Below are positions 43,409 to 51,936 of a DNA stretch of 59,887 nt, piece by piece (positions within the stretch are counted from its first letter, which is position 1; every line of letters begins with the position of its first letter). A program made the position numbers and the translations under genes. The stretch is taken from positions 1-59,887 of the forward strand of contig CAZXLJ010000005.1 in the NCBI GenBank assembly GCA_964641175.1, in the 5' to 3' direction. The notes below the pieces were generated by a model that was not told the origin of the DNA, did not search any database, and was given only the letters and a program-made list of their open reading frames with translations. This DNA comes from CAYNST01 sp964641175. Its GTDB lineage: Bacteria; Pseudomonadota; Gammaproteobacteria; Pseudomonadales; Cellvibrionaceae.

Positions 43409-45379
43409 TTACTGCTTGACCTGAACGCTCTCGGGGACCAGCCTCCCCCCCAGTTCATGTTGCAAACTCAGCACCACCGGGTCGCACTGGAGCTGCTCCA
43501 ACACTTCCTGACGCCGCCTGATACGCCGTTGTTCCGCCGCCATGACGGGCGTCACCGCGCCCTCCGGAAGAGCCTGCACCCGAATATCCACTTTCACCTG
43601 AGCTTTGAAATGTCCAGACAACAGCTCGGCCAGCTTTGCTCCATGGGAATCATCGTAAAGACTCGCTTTCGCCTGATCCAGAACAAAAACCAGCCGACCT
43701 TGCTCCTGATTCAGTAACACGCAGTTGCCAAAAGTGGTCTGCAGAATTCCGCGAATGCTGAGTGACTGATAAAGCGCCAACCATTCCGCAGGTTTCATGT
43801 CCTCCCACGCACTCGTCGGGACCCGCTCGTCTGCAGTTAAAGCGCGCTCGCGCTCCCGAGGCAATGGCGGCTGCGGTGATGACCGTACCGTTGCCTGCAG
43901 GTCCATATCCGCCCGCGCGGATACGGACGGTTCGCCGGCCCAAGGAACATCCATGTTCTCGACCCGAGGTGACGGCCCTGCAGCTGGCACTGAGTTGTCA
44001 GGCATCTTACCTGCCGCCGGCCCAATCGCCTGCGGCGGCGCCGTCCCCGGGCGGGCGCCGGGGTCAGTTACCGGCTTTTTTCCGGTGGGGTCGGCCTCCT
44101 GGCCCGACGCCTGAACCGTGATTGATCCACTGGCATCCATTGGCATCCGGGAGGCAGCAACCGCGCGGTCACTGGCGGACGCGCCTTTATCGGTGCTCCT
44201 GGGGGACACATCTTTATCAGGATAGTCATTGCCCGAATTGCCCTCGCCGGCCCAGTCATCGCCGGAATGTCCATCGCCCGAAAGGCCCCCCGGATACTGT
44301 GGCCGAAACGCCAGCATGCGCAACAGGATCATCTCGAAACCCGCCCGCAAATCCGGCGCGAGATCGAGATCCCGCCTGCCGGTCAATGCAATCTGGTAAA
44401 AAAGCTGCACATCCTCGGCAGGGATACGGCTGGCCAGTCCGACAATGCGCTCGCGATCTCCAAAACTGTTATCCAGCGCTTCGGGCACTGCCTGAGCGAT
44501 TGCGATCCGGTGCAGGGCCGTAAGCAGGTCTGCCAGTGCAGCCCCATAATCTGGCGCCTGCTCAGCGAATGCATCGATGGTGGCCAGTACGGCTCGGCCA
44601 TCGGAATCGGCAAGCGCGTCGAGCAAAGTCTCGATCAGACGATGATCGATGGTCCCCAGCATGGCGCTGACATCGGTAGTACCAACTTTGCCGCTGCCAA
44701 AACCGATCGCCTGGTCCGCGAGGCTCAAGGCATCGCGCATGCTGCCGTCTGCCGAACGTGCCAGCAGCCACAGCGCGCTCTCTTCGTAAGGCAGCTGCTC
44801 TTTTTCCAGCACCGTCTTCAGATGCGCGACAATGCGCTCGGGACTCATGTTTTTCAGATTGAACTGAAGACAACGCGACAGAATCGTAACCGGAAGTTTC
44901 TGGGGATCGGTGGTGGCGAGGAGAAATTTGACGTGCTCAGGCGGCTCTTCAAGCGTTTTGAGCAAGGCATTGAAGCTGTGGGTCGACAGCATGTGGACTT
45001 CGTCGATCAAATAAATCTTGAAGCGGCCGCGGGTGGGCGCGTACTGGACATTGTCAAGAAGCTCGCGAGTATCTTCCACACGGGTGCGGGAAGCGGCATC
45101 GACCTCAATCAGATCGACAAATCGGCCGGCCCCGATTTCGGCACATGCGGAACATTCCCCGCACGGGGTCGACGTGATGCCCGCCTCGCAATTGAGGCAT
45201 TTGGCCAGAATACGCGCGATGGTGGTCTTTCCGACGCCTCGAGTTCCCGTAAACAGGTAGGCGTGGTGCAACCTGTTGTGATCCAGTGCGTTTACCAGAG
45301 CCTTGAGAACATGCTCCTGGCCGACCATTTCGCGGAAGTTGCGTGGTCGCCATTTGCGCGCTAACACCTGATAACTCAA
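43409..45379 (-). CDS. dnaX: DNA polymerase III subunit gamma/tau
   Basis: 656 residues. Walker A GTRGVGKTT, zinc-binding CEAG/CGEC/CSAC, DEVHMLS (Walker B), SRCLQF (sensor) and a long proline-rich linker before the tau C-terminal domain. It is the clamp-loader ATPase. I chose TTG 45379, since GGAGG lies 5 nt upstream and the MSYQVLARKW N-terminus of the family begins there; a GTG at 45391 is possible. A -1 frameshift signal in the linker (next feature) would give a short gamma form of about 438 residues. Confidence 0.95.
   Translation of the reverse strand: MSYQVLARKWRPRNFREMVGQEHVLKALVNALDHNRLHHAYLFTGTRGVGKTTIARILAKCLNCEAGITSTPCGECSACAEIGAGRFVDLIEVDAASRTRVEDTRELLDNVQYAPTRGRFKIYLIDEVHMLSTHSFNALLKTLEEPPEHVKFLLATTDPQKLPVTILSRCLQFNLKNMSPERIVAHLKTVLEKEQLPYEESALWLLARSADGSMRDALSLADQAIGFGSGKVGTTDVSAMLGTIDHRLIETLLDALADSDGRAVLATIDAFAEQAPDYGAALADLLTALHRIAIAQAVPEALDNSFGDRERIVGLASRIPAEDVQLFYQIALTGRRDLDLAPDLRAGFEMILLRMLAFRPQYPGGLSGDGHSGDDWAGEGNSGNDYPDKDVSPRSTDKGASASDRAVAASRMPMDASGSITVQASGQEADPTGKKPVTDPGARPGTAPPQAIGPAAGKMPDNSVPAAGPSPRVENMDVPWAGEPSVSARADMDLQATVRSSPQPPLPRERERALTADERVPTSAWEDMKPAEWLALYQSLSIRGILQTTFGNCVLLNQEQGRLVFVLDQAKASLYDDSHGAKLAELLSGHFKAQVKVDIRVQALPEGAVTPVMAAEQRRIRRRQEVLEQLQCDPVVLSLQHELGGRLVPESVQVKQ
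44046..44100 (-). promoter_or_regulatory. Predicted programmed -1 frameshift signal in dnaX
   Basis: On the minus strand the slippery heptamer A-AAA-AAG lies at 44081-44075, in the same phase as in E. coli dnaX. An internal SD-like AGGAGG lies 13 nt upstream, and a GC-rich stem (CCCCGG with CCGGGG) begins 11 nt after it. After a -1 slip the frame reads three codons (Ala, Gly, Asn) and then TGA at 44066-44064. The product would be a gamma protein of about 438 residues, close to the 431 of E. coli. Confidence 0.75.
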
Positions 45380-45472
45380 TCTACCCTCCACTTCGGCGTG
45401 ACCAAAAGCCCTTCAGTGCCTCCGGATAATTCAAATGTTCCGACAGGTCTGCGAAAAGTCAGCAACACCCTG

Positions 45473-45571
45473 GGGAACCTCTGATCAGGACAGGTGTAGC
45501 AGAGTACATATTGCCGCGCTTCGAAAGGCGAAGTCGCACGCAATCAGCCTGCTGTTCTCAGAAGGTCGGGG
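45473..45571. repeat. Palindromic repeat element, copy 2 (degenerate)
   Basis: The left end shares GGGAACCTCTGAT with the copy at 30505; the right end (TCTCAGAAGGTCGGGG) is an imperfect inverted complement. About 99 bp long with an inner CTTCG/CGAAG stem. It lies upstream of dnaX and downstream of ffs. Confidence 0.5.
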
Positions 45572-45610
45572 ATTATAGCGCAAGTGGATGGCTGGAACAG
45601 GAATGTTGGA

Positions 45611-45723
45611 GGGGACCCTAACCAGCCTTACCTCGGCACACAGTAAAAACCACTACCGTTGCTCCCTTCCGGGCCTGGCGGGGTTCGCAGCCAACTGTTG
45701 CGAGGAGACCGGAAAGGGCCACC
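45611..45723 (-). ncRNA. ffs: Signal recognition particle 4.5S RNA
   Basis: On the minus strand the sequence has the conserved SRP core AGGCCCGGAAGGGAGCAACG and the tail stem, in which 5' GGTGGCCCT pairs with 3' AGGGTCCCC. About 113 nt, normal length for bacterial 4.5S RNA. It binds Ffh and directs inner-membrane proteins. ffs upstream of dnaX is conserved in Pseudomonas. The ends are inferred from pairing and may be off by a few bases. Confidence 0.92.
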
Positions 45724-45752
45724 ATCAAATCCGATCAATATCGGAAGCGGGC

Positions 45753-45780
45753 ATTATCCGGTTTTTACATGCGAATGCAA
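45753..45780 (-). promoter_or_regulatory. ffs promoter
   Basis: On the minus strand TTGCAT, a 16-bp spacer and GATAAT, a good sigma-70 promoter. Its start site near 45746 is about 23 nt before the mature 5' end, so a precursor with a 5' leader is expected, as for E. coli 4.5S RNA, which is trimmed by RNase P. Confidence 0.7.
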
Positions 45781-45833
45781 GAGCGAACCGCCCTTGCTCG
45801 CAGCCACACTCACCGCCGGCTCAAATGAGAGCG

Positions 45834-47009
45834 TCAGCCCGGGATCATGCGCACCCGTTTGACATGCTCAGTGGCGGCAATGGCCTTGATGACTTCGTCC
45901 GCGGGGGCCACCGCCAGATCGATGATGTTGTAGGCCAGATCCCCACGGCTCTTGTTGACCATGTCGATTACGTTGACATTGTGCTTGGCAAAGACCGACA
46001 GAACATTTCCAAGCACGCCGGATACGTTGTCGTTGCTGAACGTCAACCGGCAACAGCCACTTACGCGGCCCAGATCTGTCTGGGGAAAGTTGACGGAATT
46101 GGTGATATTGCCGTTCTCCAGAAAATCGCACAGTTGGTCCGCCGCCATGACCGCGCAGTTGTCTTCGGCTTCGGCAGTGCTCGCGCCAATGTGTGGAAGC
46201 GCGATAACGTCATTGCGTCCACGCATGGCTGGCGTTGGAAAGTCGCAGATATACTGGCGCAGGCGGCCGGCATCCAGAGCCGCCAGAATGGCCGCATCAT
46301 CGACAATGGCGTCCCGTGCGAAATTGACCAGAGTTGCGGACGGCTTCATCGCGACCAGGGTCTCCGCATTGATCATGTGGCGGGTGACATCCAGCGCGGG
46401 CACATGGAGTGACACGTAATCACAGACTGCCAGCAGCTGGGTCAGGTTTTCCTTGCGCTGAACCTGGCTGGGCAAGCGCCATGCGGCCTCGACTGAGAGT
46501 GCCGGATCATAACCCACCACGCGCATACCCAACGCCAGAGCCATCTCGGCAACCATGGACCCAATTGCGCCCAGACCTACCACACCAAGGGTTTTGCCCT
46601 TCAGCTCCCGCCCGGCGAACCGCTTCTTTTCTGCTTCGAGCAGCGTAGACAATTCGTCTAACTTCTCAATCTTGAGGCCGTTGACAAAATCCCGCCCGCC
46701 CAGAATATCGCGTGAGCTCAACAACATCCCTGCCAGCACAAGCTCCTTGACCGCGTTGGCATTGGCGCCAGGCGTGTTAAAGGCGACTATGCCCCGGTTG
46801 CTATATTCGGCGACCGGAAGATTATTGACACCCGCCCCGGCGCGCGCCACCGCCAGCAAGGTTTCGGGGATCGGTTCGCCGTGAAGCTTGTGGCTGCGAA
46901 CTATGTAGGCATCGGGTCGGCTCAGCTCCGGCCCCACTTCATACTGGGCGGCAGGAAAGCGCTCCAGGCCAATGGGAGAGATTTTGTTGTAGGTTTTGAC
47001 AAAAAACAT
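45834..47009 (-). CDS. serA: D-3-phosphoglycerate dehydrogenase
   Basis: 391 residues: substrate and NAD domains with GVVGLGAIGS (NAD-binding), the catalytic Arg, Glu and His regions (NFARDAIVDD; LPHIGASTAEAE) and a C-terminal ACT domain (NVNVIDMVNKSRGD). It catalyses the first step of serine synthesis. AAGGAGG lies 6 nt before the ATG. It follows serC on the same strand after a 314-bp spacer. The short ACT-only C-terminus suggests the type II form. Confidence 0.95.
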   Translation of the reverse strand: MFFVKTYNKISPIGLERFPAAQYEVGPELSRPDAYIVRSHKLHGEPIPETLLAVARAGAGVNNLPVAEYSNRGIVAFNTPGANANAVKELVLAGMLLSSRDILGGRDFVNGLKIEKLDELSTLLEAEKKRFAGRELKGKTLGVVGLGAIGSMVAEMALALGMRVVGYDPALSVEAAWRLPSQVQRKENLTQLLAVCDYVSLHVPALDVTRHMINAETLVAMKPSATLVNFARDAIVDDAAILAALDAGRLRQYICDFPTPAMRGRNDVIALPHIGASTAEAEDNCAVMAADQLCDFLENGNITNSVNFPQTDLGRVSGCCRLTFSNDNVSGVLGNVLSVFAKHNVNVIDMVNKSRGDLAYNIIDLAVAPADEVIKAIAATEHVKRVRMIPG

Positions 47010-47136
47010 GAAGCCTCCTTAATTGCTGCGAACCACACCTTTCGTAAGCCAGTTACTGTGGCAGCTGGCAGACAAGCGGGGAAGGAGCAGTTGTCGGGTT
47101 ATTTGACACCGGGAAACAGGCGCCGATCTTAGTCCA

Positions 47137-47273
47137 CTGTTTTGCAATGTAATTTTATTTGGCACGCAATGTGCTAACTAACGGATACCAGCTGGAAAAC
47201 CTTTTACTATGTTTTTCAGGAAGGTAAAACCTTGTTTCTTCGATTCTGCCCTGGCTTGCCAGGGCTTTTTTTT
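47137..47273 (+). ncRNA. Candidate small RNA between serA and serC
   Basis: The 3' end is set by the terminator at 47248-47273; the 5' end is a guess from the TTGACA at 47103, whose -10 match (GATCTT or ATCTTA) is poor. A shorter form starting near 47218 is also possible, since TACTAT lies at 47205. The RNA would fold into an AAGGT/ACCTT hairpin and the terminator stem. No family is recognised. Confidence 0.35.
47248..47273 (+). terminator. Strong rightward intrinsic terminator
   Basis: GCCCTGG and CCAGGGC form a perfect 7-bp GC-rich stem with a CTTG loop, followed by eight T residues. No plus-strand gene is annotated upstream within 1 kb, so it must end an unseen transcript, or be a fossil. 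On the minus strand it has an A-run first and is not a terminator. Confidence 0.8.
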
Positions 47274-47323
47274 GCCGCTATGAAAGGAAGAGGTCGTCGT
47301 GAGGTTGAAAGCGGCGCGGGGAA

Positions 47324-48439
47324 TCAGCCAACCACTTCGTGATAGACCCACTCCAGCCACGGCATCAGCGCTTGCAGATCAGCCTTTTCCACCGTTGCAC
47401 CGCACCAGATGCGCAGACCCGGAGGCGCGTCGCGGTAGGCGCCGATGTCGTAGGCAACCCCTTCTTTTTCCAGTCGCTTGGCGATGGCTTTAACCTGGTC
47501 TGCAGTCGCCTTTAAAGTCAGGCATACGCTGGTGTTGGAGCGACTTTGCGGATCGGCAGCAAGAAACTCGATCCAGTCGTTGCTCGCCACAAAATCCTCA
47601 ACCACTTTCAGATTCGCTTCGGACCGGCTGATAGTGCCCTGTACTCCACCAAGTTCGCGCACCCATTGCAGCGCGTCCAGATAATCCGCCACGCACAGCA
47701 TGGAGGGGGTGTTAATGGTTTCACCCTTGAAAATGCCTTCCACCAGCTTGCCACCCTTGGTCATACGGAACAGTTTCGGCATCGGCCATGCCGGCACCCA
47801 GGACTCCAGCCGTTCCACTGCGCGCGGACTCAGGATCAGCATTCCATGAGCGCCTTCGCCGCCGAGCACTTTCTGCCATGAATAGGTCACGACATCCAGT
47901 CTGGACCAGGGCAAAGCCATGGCAAACACGGCTGAGGTGGCATCACAGATAGTGAGGCCGGCACGATCCTCCGGAATCCAGTTGCCGTCGGGCACCTTGA
48001 CGCCAGACGTGGTCCCGTTCCAGGTAAAGATAACGTCGTTATCGAAATTGACTTCCGTCAGGTCGGGAAGGTGACCGTATGCCGCCTCGAATACACGGGT
48101 ATTCTGTAGTTTCAACTGTTTGGTAACATCCGTGACCCAACCTGAACCGAACGACTCCCAGGCCAGAATGTCGACGCCGCGGCTACCCAGCAGGGACCAC
48201 ATGGCCATCTCCATGGCACCTGTGTCCGAACCCGCTACGATTCCTACCCGATAACCGGGCGGCAATTCCAGCAACTCGGCCGTGTCGTTACAGGCTTTTT
48301 CCAAAGCCTGTTTGCCCAGTGCGGAGCGGTGGGAGCGGCCGAGCGTCTCCAGATCGAGCTTGCTGACGTCATATCCAGGCCGCTTGCTGCACGGACCGGA
48401 AGAAAAGTTGGGGTTGGCGGGCTTGACCGACGGCTGCAT
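47324..48439 (-). CDS. serC: Phosphoserine transaminase (SerC, second family)
   Basis: 371 residues, PLP-dependent aminotransferase class V type. The PLP Lys is in TYSWQKVLGGEGAH near residue 190; the N-terminal NFSSGPCSKRPGY fits the phosphoserine aminotransferase family found in alphaproteobacteria and archaea (TIGR01365-like) rather than the E. coli type. It converts phosphohydroxypyruvate to phosphoserine. It is upstream of serA on the same strand, which supports the role. Confidence 0.92.
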   Translation of the reverse strand: MQPSVKPANPNFSSGPCSKRPGYDVSKLDLETLGRSHRSALGKQALEKACNDTAELLELPPGYRVGIVAGSDTGAMEMAMWSLLGSRGVDILAWESFGSGWVTDVTKQLKLQNTRVFEAAYGHLPDLTEVNFDNDVIFTWNGTTSGVKVPDGNWIPEDRAGLTICDATSAVFAMALPWSRLDVVTYSWQKVLGGEGAHGMLILSPRAVERLESWVPAWPMPKLFRMTKGGKLVEGIFKGETINTPSMLCVADYLDALQWVRELGGVQGTISRSEANLKVVEDFVASNDWIEFLAADPQSRSNTSVCLTLKATADQVKAIAKRLEKEGVAYDIGAYRDAPPGLRIWCGATVEKADLQALMPWLEWVYHEVVG

Positions 48440-48602
48440 GGATTTCCTCTCGAAAATGGTAAGAACGATGGCAATAGCCGCGGAGACGGCGGCGACTCTC
48501 TAAAGAAAAAGAGCGGCATTATGCCAGCAACAAAGGATTTATCACAGAAGGCGCTCAGGGCAGCGCCAAACTGCACCGGCCCTGGGGTGTGGCCGGTAAA
48601 AC

Positions 48603-50729
48603 TCAGCGATGGCGCAGCTTCGGGCGGTTCTGGGGTCGAATGACTCTGGCCCCGCCCCGGCGCAGTTTTTTCTCCGCCGGAATCAGGGCGCGCGGACCAT
48701 CGCCCACCAGATCGGCGCGTCCCATTTTCAGAAACGCCTCTCTGAGCATCGGCCAATTGGCTTCGTCATGAAAGCGCAACAAGGCTTTCTGGAAACGTCG
48801 CTGCTGCAAGGTTTTGGCAGTATTCACGCCACGGCTTTTATAAGTCACCTTGCGCAGGGGATCTTTGCCGGAATAATACATGGCGGTCGCCATCGCCATG
48901 GGCGACGGGTAGAAGGTCTGCACCTGATCAAGCCGGTACTTGTTGTCTTTCAGCCAGAGCGCAAGATTGATCATGTCCTCGTCCTCGCAACCGGGGTGCG
49001 CTGCGATGAAATACGGAATCAGATACTGTTTCTTGCCAGCCTCCTTCGAGAACCGCTCGAACATCGCCTTGAACTTGTCATAAGCACCGATGCCCGGCTT
49101 CATCATCTGGTTCAGTGGACCTTCTTCGGTATGCTCCGGCGCGATTTTCAGATAACCGCCCACATGGTGCGTGACCAGTTCCTTCACATATTCGGGATCT
49201 TCGACCGCCAGGTCATAGCGTAAACCGGAGGCGATAGCGATGCGTTTGATCCCGGGAAGTGCCCGCGCCTTACGGTACAGTCGGGTCGTGGGCGAGTGAT
49301 CGGTAATCAGGTTCTTGCAGATGCCGGGAAACACGCAGGACAAACGCCGGCAACTTGCCAAAATGGCCGGGCTGCGGCAGGTCAGACGGTACATGTTCGC
49401 GGTCGGACCACCGAGATCGGAAATCGTGCCCGTGAAGCCTGGCACCTTGTCCCGGATGTCTTCGATTTCCTGGAGAATGGATTCCTCTGATCGACTCTGA
49501 ATAATCCGGCCTTCATGCTCCGTGATCGAACAGAAAGTACAGCCGCCGAAGCATCCCCGCATGATATTGACTGACGTTTTGATCATGTCGTACGCGGGAA
49601 TGGTCGCTTTCCCGTACGCCGGGTGCGGTACCCGTGCATAAGGAAGGCCGAATACTGCGTCCATTTCATCGGTTTCCAGCGGAATTGGCGGCGGATTTAT
49701 CCAGACTTCCCAATGACCGTGTTTCTGAATAAGCGCGCGCGCGTTGTGCGGATTCGATTCGAGATGCAGAACCCGCGACGCGTGTGAATACAGTGCCCGA
49801 TCGTTGCGGACCTTTTCAAAGGACGGCAACCGAATATAGGTCGTCGCCGGATCCAGTTCGTATTGCCGGTGTACCGGCATGGGTAGAATGCGTATGGGCA
49901 CCGGTGCGTCCGGGTCCACAGACGGCTCCTCCGTTTTGCAGGATTGGGCCTGGGGATCCTTGTATTCGTAGGGGTTTGGAATGCTGTCAACGTTTTTGGG
50001 CCAGTCGATCCGGGTGGAGTCGATTTCCGTCCATCCCTGCGGTGGGGATTTGCGCAGGAATGCCGTGCCCCGAAGGTCTTCAAGCTGCTCGATCGGTTCA
50101 CCGGCCGCAAGCCGATGCGCCACTTCAATGATCGCCCGCTCGGCATTGCCAAACAGCAGCAGATCCGCGGCGCTGTCCACCAATACCGACCGCCGGACCT
50201 GATCGCTCCAATAATCGTACTGGGCTATACGGCGCAGGCTCGCCTCAATGCCACCTATGACTACCGGCACATCCGAATAGGCCTCGCGGCACCGCTGGCT
50301 ATAAACAATGACCGCCCGATCGGGTCGCTTGCCACCTTCATTATTGGGTGTATAGGCGTCGTCCGAGCGCAGGCGCAAATCCGATGTATAGCGGTTGATC
50401 ATCGAATCCATGTTGCCAGCCGACACCCCGAAAAACAGGTTGGGTCGCCCCAGCGCTTTGAAAGGCTCGGCCGATGTCCAGTCCGGCTGCGCAATAATGC
50501 CTACGCGAAAACCCTGATTTTCCAGAAGGCGGCCAATAACGGCGGTTCCGAAACTGGGATGATCGACGTAAGCGTCCCCGCTCACAATGATCACATCGCA
50601 ACTATCCCAGCCCAGCGCATCCATTTCGGCCTTCGACATCGGCAGAAACGGCGCCGGACCAAAGCATTCGGCCCAGTATTTGGGATAGGTCAGAAGATTT
50701 TTTGCAGGTACTAACGCAGGTACTAACAT
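48603..50729 (-). CDS. YgiQ family radical SAM protein
   Basis: 708 residues: an N-terminal UPF0313 domain (GDAYVDHPSFG), the radical SAM CxxxCxxC motif as CFGGCTFCS near residue 392, and a long C-terminal domain. It binds a 4Fe-4S cluster and SAM; its reaction is not known. The ATG at 50729 starts a near-duplicate MLVPALVPAK. It is divergent from rdgC with 225 bp between. No operon partner is visible; 163 bp separate its end from the serC start. Confidence 0.93.
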   Translation of the reverse strand: MLVPALVPAKNLLTYPKYWAECFGPAPFLPMSKAEMDALGWDSCDVIIVSGDAYVDHPSFGTAVIGRLLENQGFRVGIIAQPDWTSAEPFKALGRPNLFFGVSAGNMDSMINRYTSDLRLRSDDAYTPNNEGGKRPDRAVIVYSQRCREAYSDVPVVIGGIEASLRRIAQYDYWSDQVRRSVLVDSAADLLLFGNAERAIIEVAHRLAAGEPIEQLEDLRGTAFLRKSPPQGWTEIDSTRIDWPKNVDSIPNPYEYKDPQAQSCKTEEPSVDPDAPVPIRILPMPVHRQYELDPATTYIRLPSFEKVRNDRALYSHASRVLHLESNPHNARALIQKHGHWEVWINPPPIPLETDEMDAVFGLPYARVPHPAYGKATIPAYDMIKTSVNIMRGCFGGCTFCSITEHEGRIIQSRSEESILQEIEDIRDKVPGFTGTISDLGGPTANMYRLTCRSPAILASCRRLSCVFPGICKNLITDHSPTTRLYRKARALPGIKRIAIASGLRYDLAVEDPEYVKELVTHHVGGYLKIAPEHTEEGPLNQMMKPGIGAYDKFKAMFERFSKEAGKKQYLIPYFIAAHPGCEDEDMINLALWLKDNKYRLDQVQTFYPSPMAMATAMYYSGKDPLRKVTYKSRGVNTAKTLQQRRFQKALLRFHDEANWPMLREAFLKMGRADLVGDGPRALIPAEKKLRRGGARVIRPQNRPKLRHR

Positions 50730-50954
50730 AGCTTACTCAAGGAGGCCCGCCGAATGCGGGCGCGTATTGTCCCAGAAATCGACCCATAAGCCTAGCCTGC
50801 AACGCCAGCAAACTGATCGTTTTCCGCACAGAATGGCCCGCCTGGTGAAATCCTCAGCCCCAAATTCGCGCGGGCGGAACGCTCCGCCGCGTTTTGGCGT
50901 CCTTGACGCCGCTCGGGGCAGCCGTTTAAATGCTGGTCTTTTTGGAGCGAAGCC

Positions 50955-51899
50955 ATGTGGTTCAAAAACCTGCGAATCTATCGCATGACCAAACCCTTTT
51001 CGCACACTGCGGACCAACTGGACGAACTGTTGCGGGAGCGTTGCTTCAAACCCTGCGCCGGTCAGGACGTGGTACGGATAGGCTGGGCGCCGCCCTTGGG
51101 GGAGGAAGGCCGCCCCTTCGTCCATGTCGCCGGCGAATTTGTCATGTTGTGCACCAAGCGGCAGGAACGCTTGCTGCCCTCCTCGGTTGTAAATGAGCAG
51201 CTGCAGGAAAAGATCGAAGAAATCCGGATTGAAGAGGACCGCAAAGTGGGCCGGCGCGAACGCCAGGATCTTAAAGACGAGATTACTTTTTCGCTTTTGC
51301 CCAAAGCCTTCACCCGATCTCAACTGGACTACGCCTATCTGGATCTTAAAGAAGCTCTGATAGTCGTCAACAGTGCTTCGTCCAAGCGGGCAGAAGAAAT
51401 ACTTAATCTGCTGCGAGACACTCTTGGCAGTCTGCCCGTTGTCCCTCTGAGCGCACCCAGTCCTGCCACCCAGTCGATGACCACCTGGGTCCAGCACGGT
51501 GAACTGCCCCCCGGCTTTGCCCTGGGTGATGAGTGCGAACTGGCGGCGCCCCGCGATGAAGGCCGCACCATCCGCTGCAAAAAGCAGGAATTGACCGCGG
51601 CTGAAATGCTTAACCACCTGGCCACAGGCATGCACGTCAAAAAGCTCGCGTTGCAATGGCAGGACGCCATCCAGTTTGTCATTGATGAGGAACTCAGTGT
51701 GCGGCGGGTGAAGTTTTCCCAGGAGCTACTGGACAAGGCCGATGAACGCCAGCCCGAGAGTGCCGCGGAAGTCTTCGATCTGGATTTTTCCATCATGACA
51801 CTGGAACTGCGCGCCTTTATTCAGGCGCTCAGCGAAGCATTTGGAAGTAGTGCCAAAGCGGCAGCTGGCCAACCCGAGCCAGAAGCCGCGCTTGCCTGA
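50955..51899 (+). CDS. rdgC: Recombination-associated protein RdgC
   Basis: 314 residues fitting RdgC, a ring-shaped DNA-binding protein that limits RecA filament growth. The N-terminus (MWFKNLRIYRMT) and the middle (EALIVVNSASSKRAEEIL) match the family. The ATG at 50955 is close to GGAGCG upstream. It is followed 37 bp later by hrpB. Confidence 0.95.
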   Translation: MWFKNLRIYRMTKPFSHTADQLDELLRERCFKPCAGQDVVRIGWAPPLGEEGRPFVHVAGEFVMLCTKRQERLLPSSVVNEQLQEKIEEIRIEEDRKVGRRERQDLKDEITFSLLPKAFTRSQLDYAYLDLKEALIVVNSASSKRAEEILNLLRDTLGSLPVVPLSAPSPATQSMTTWVQHGELPPGFALGDECELAAPRDEGRTIRCKKQELTAAEMLNHLATGMHVKKLALQWQDAIQFVIDEELSVRRVKFSQELLDKADERQPESAAEVFDLDFSIMTLELRAFIQALSEAFGSSAKAAAGQPEPEAALA

Positions 51900-51936
51900 A
51901 TGCTCCTGCGCTGCCGCGCCGCCCCGGGGTCGACTG

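Larger units (their letters stand above)
47010..47323. other. 314-bp serC-serA spacer
   Basis: On the minus strand this is the spacer between two serine genes. On the plus strand it holds a perfect -35-like TTGACA at 47103-47108, a small AAGGT/ACCTT hairpin at 47221-47233 and a strong terminator at 47248-47273, so a rightward transcript of unknown nature is possible. No protein-coding frame is convincing. Confidence 0.5.

Noticed and set aside
44267..45364. 365-codon plus-strand frame opposite dnaX
   Set aside because: It is a shadow of the dnaX gene, whose Walker and zinc motifs are intact.
50733..51656. 307-codon minus-strand frame opposite rdgC
   Set aside because: It is antisense to a well-supported rdgC gene and has no recognisable domain.
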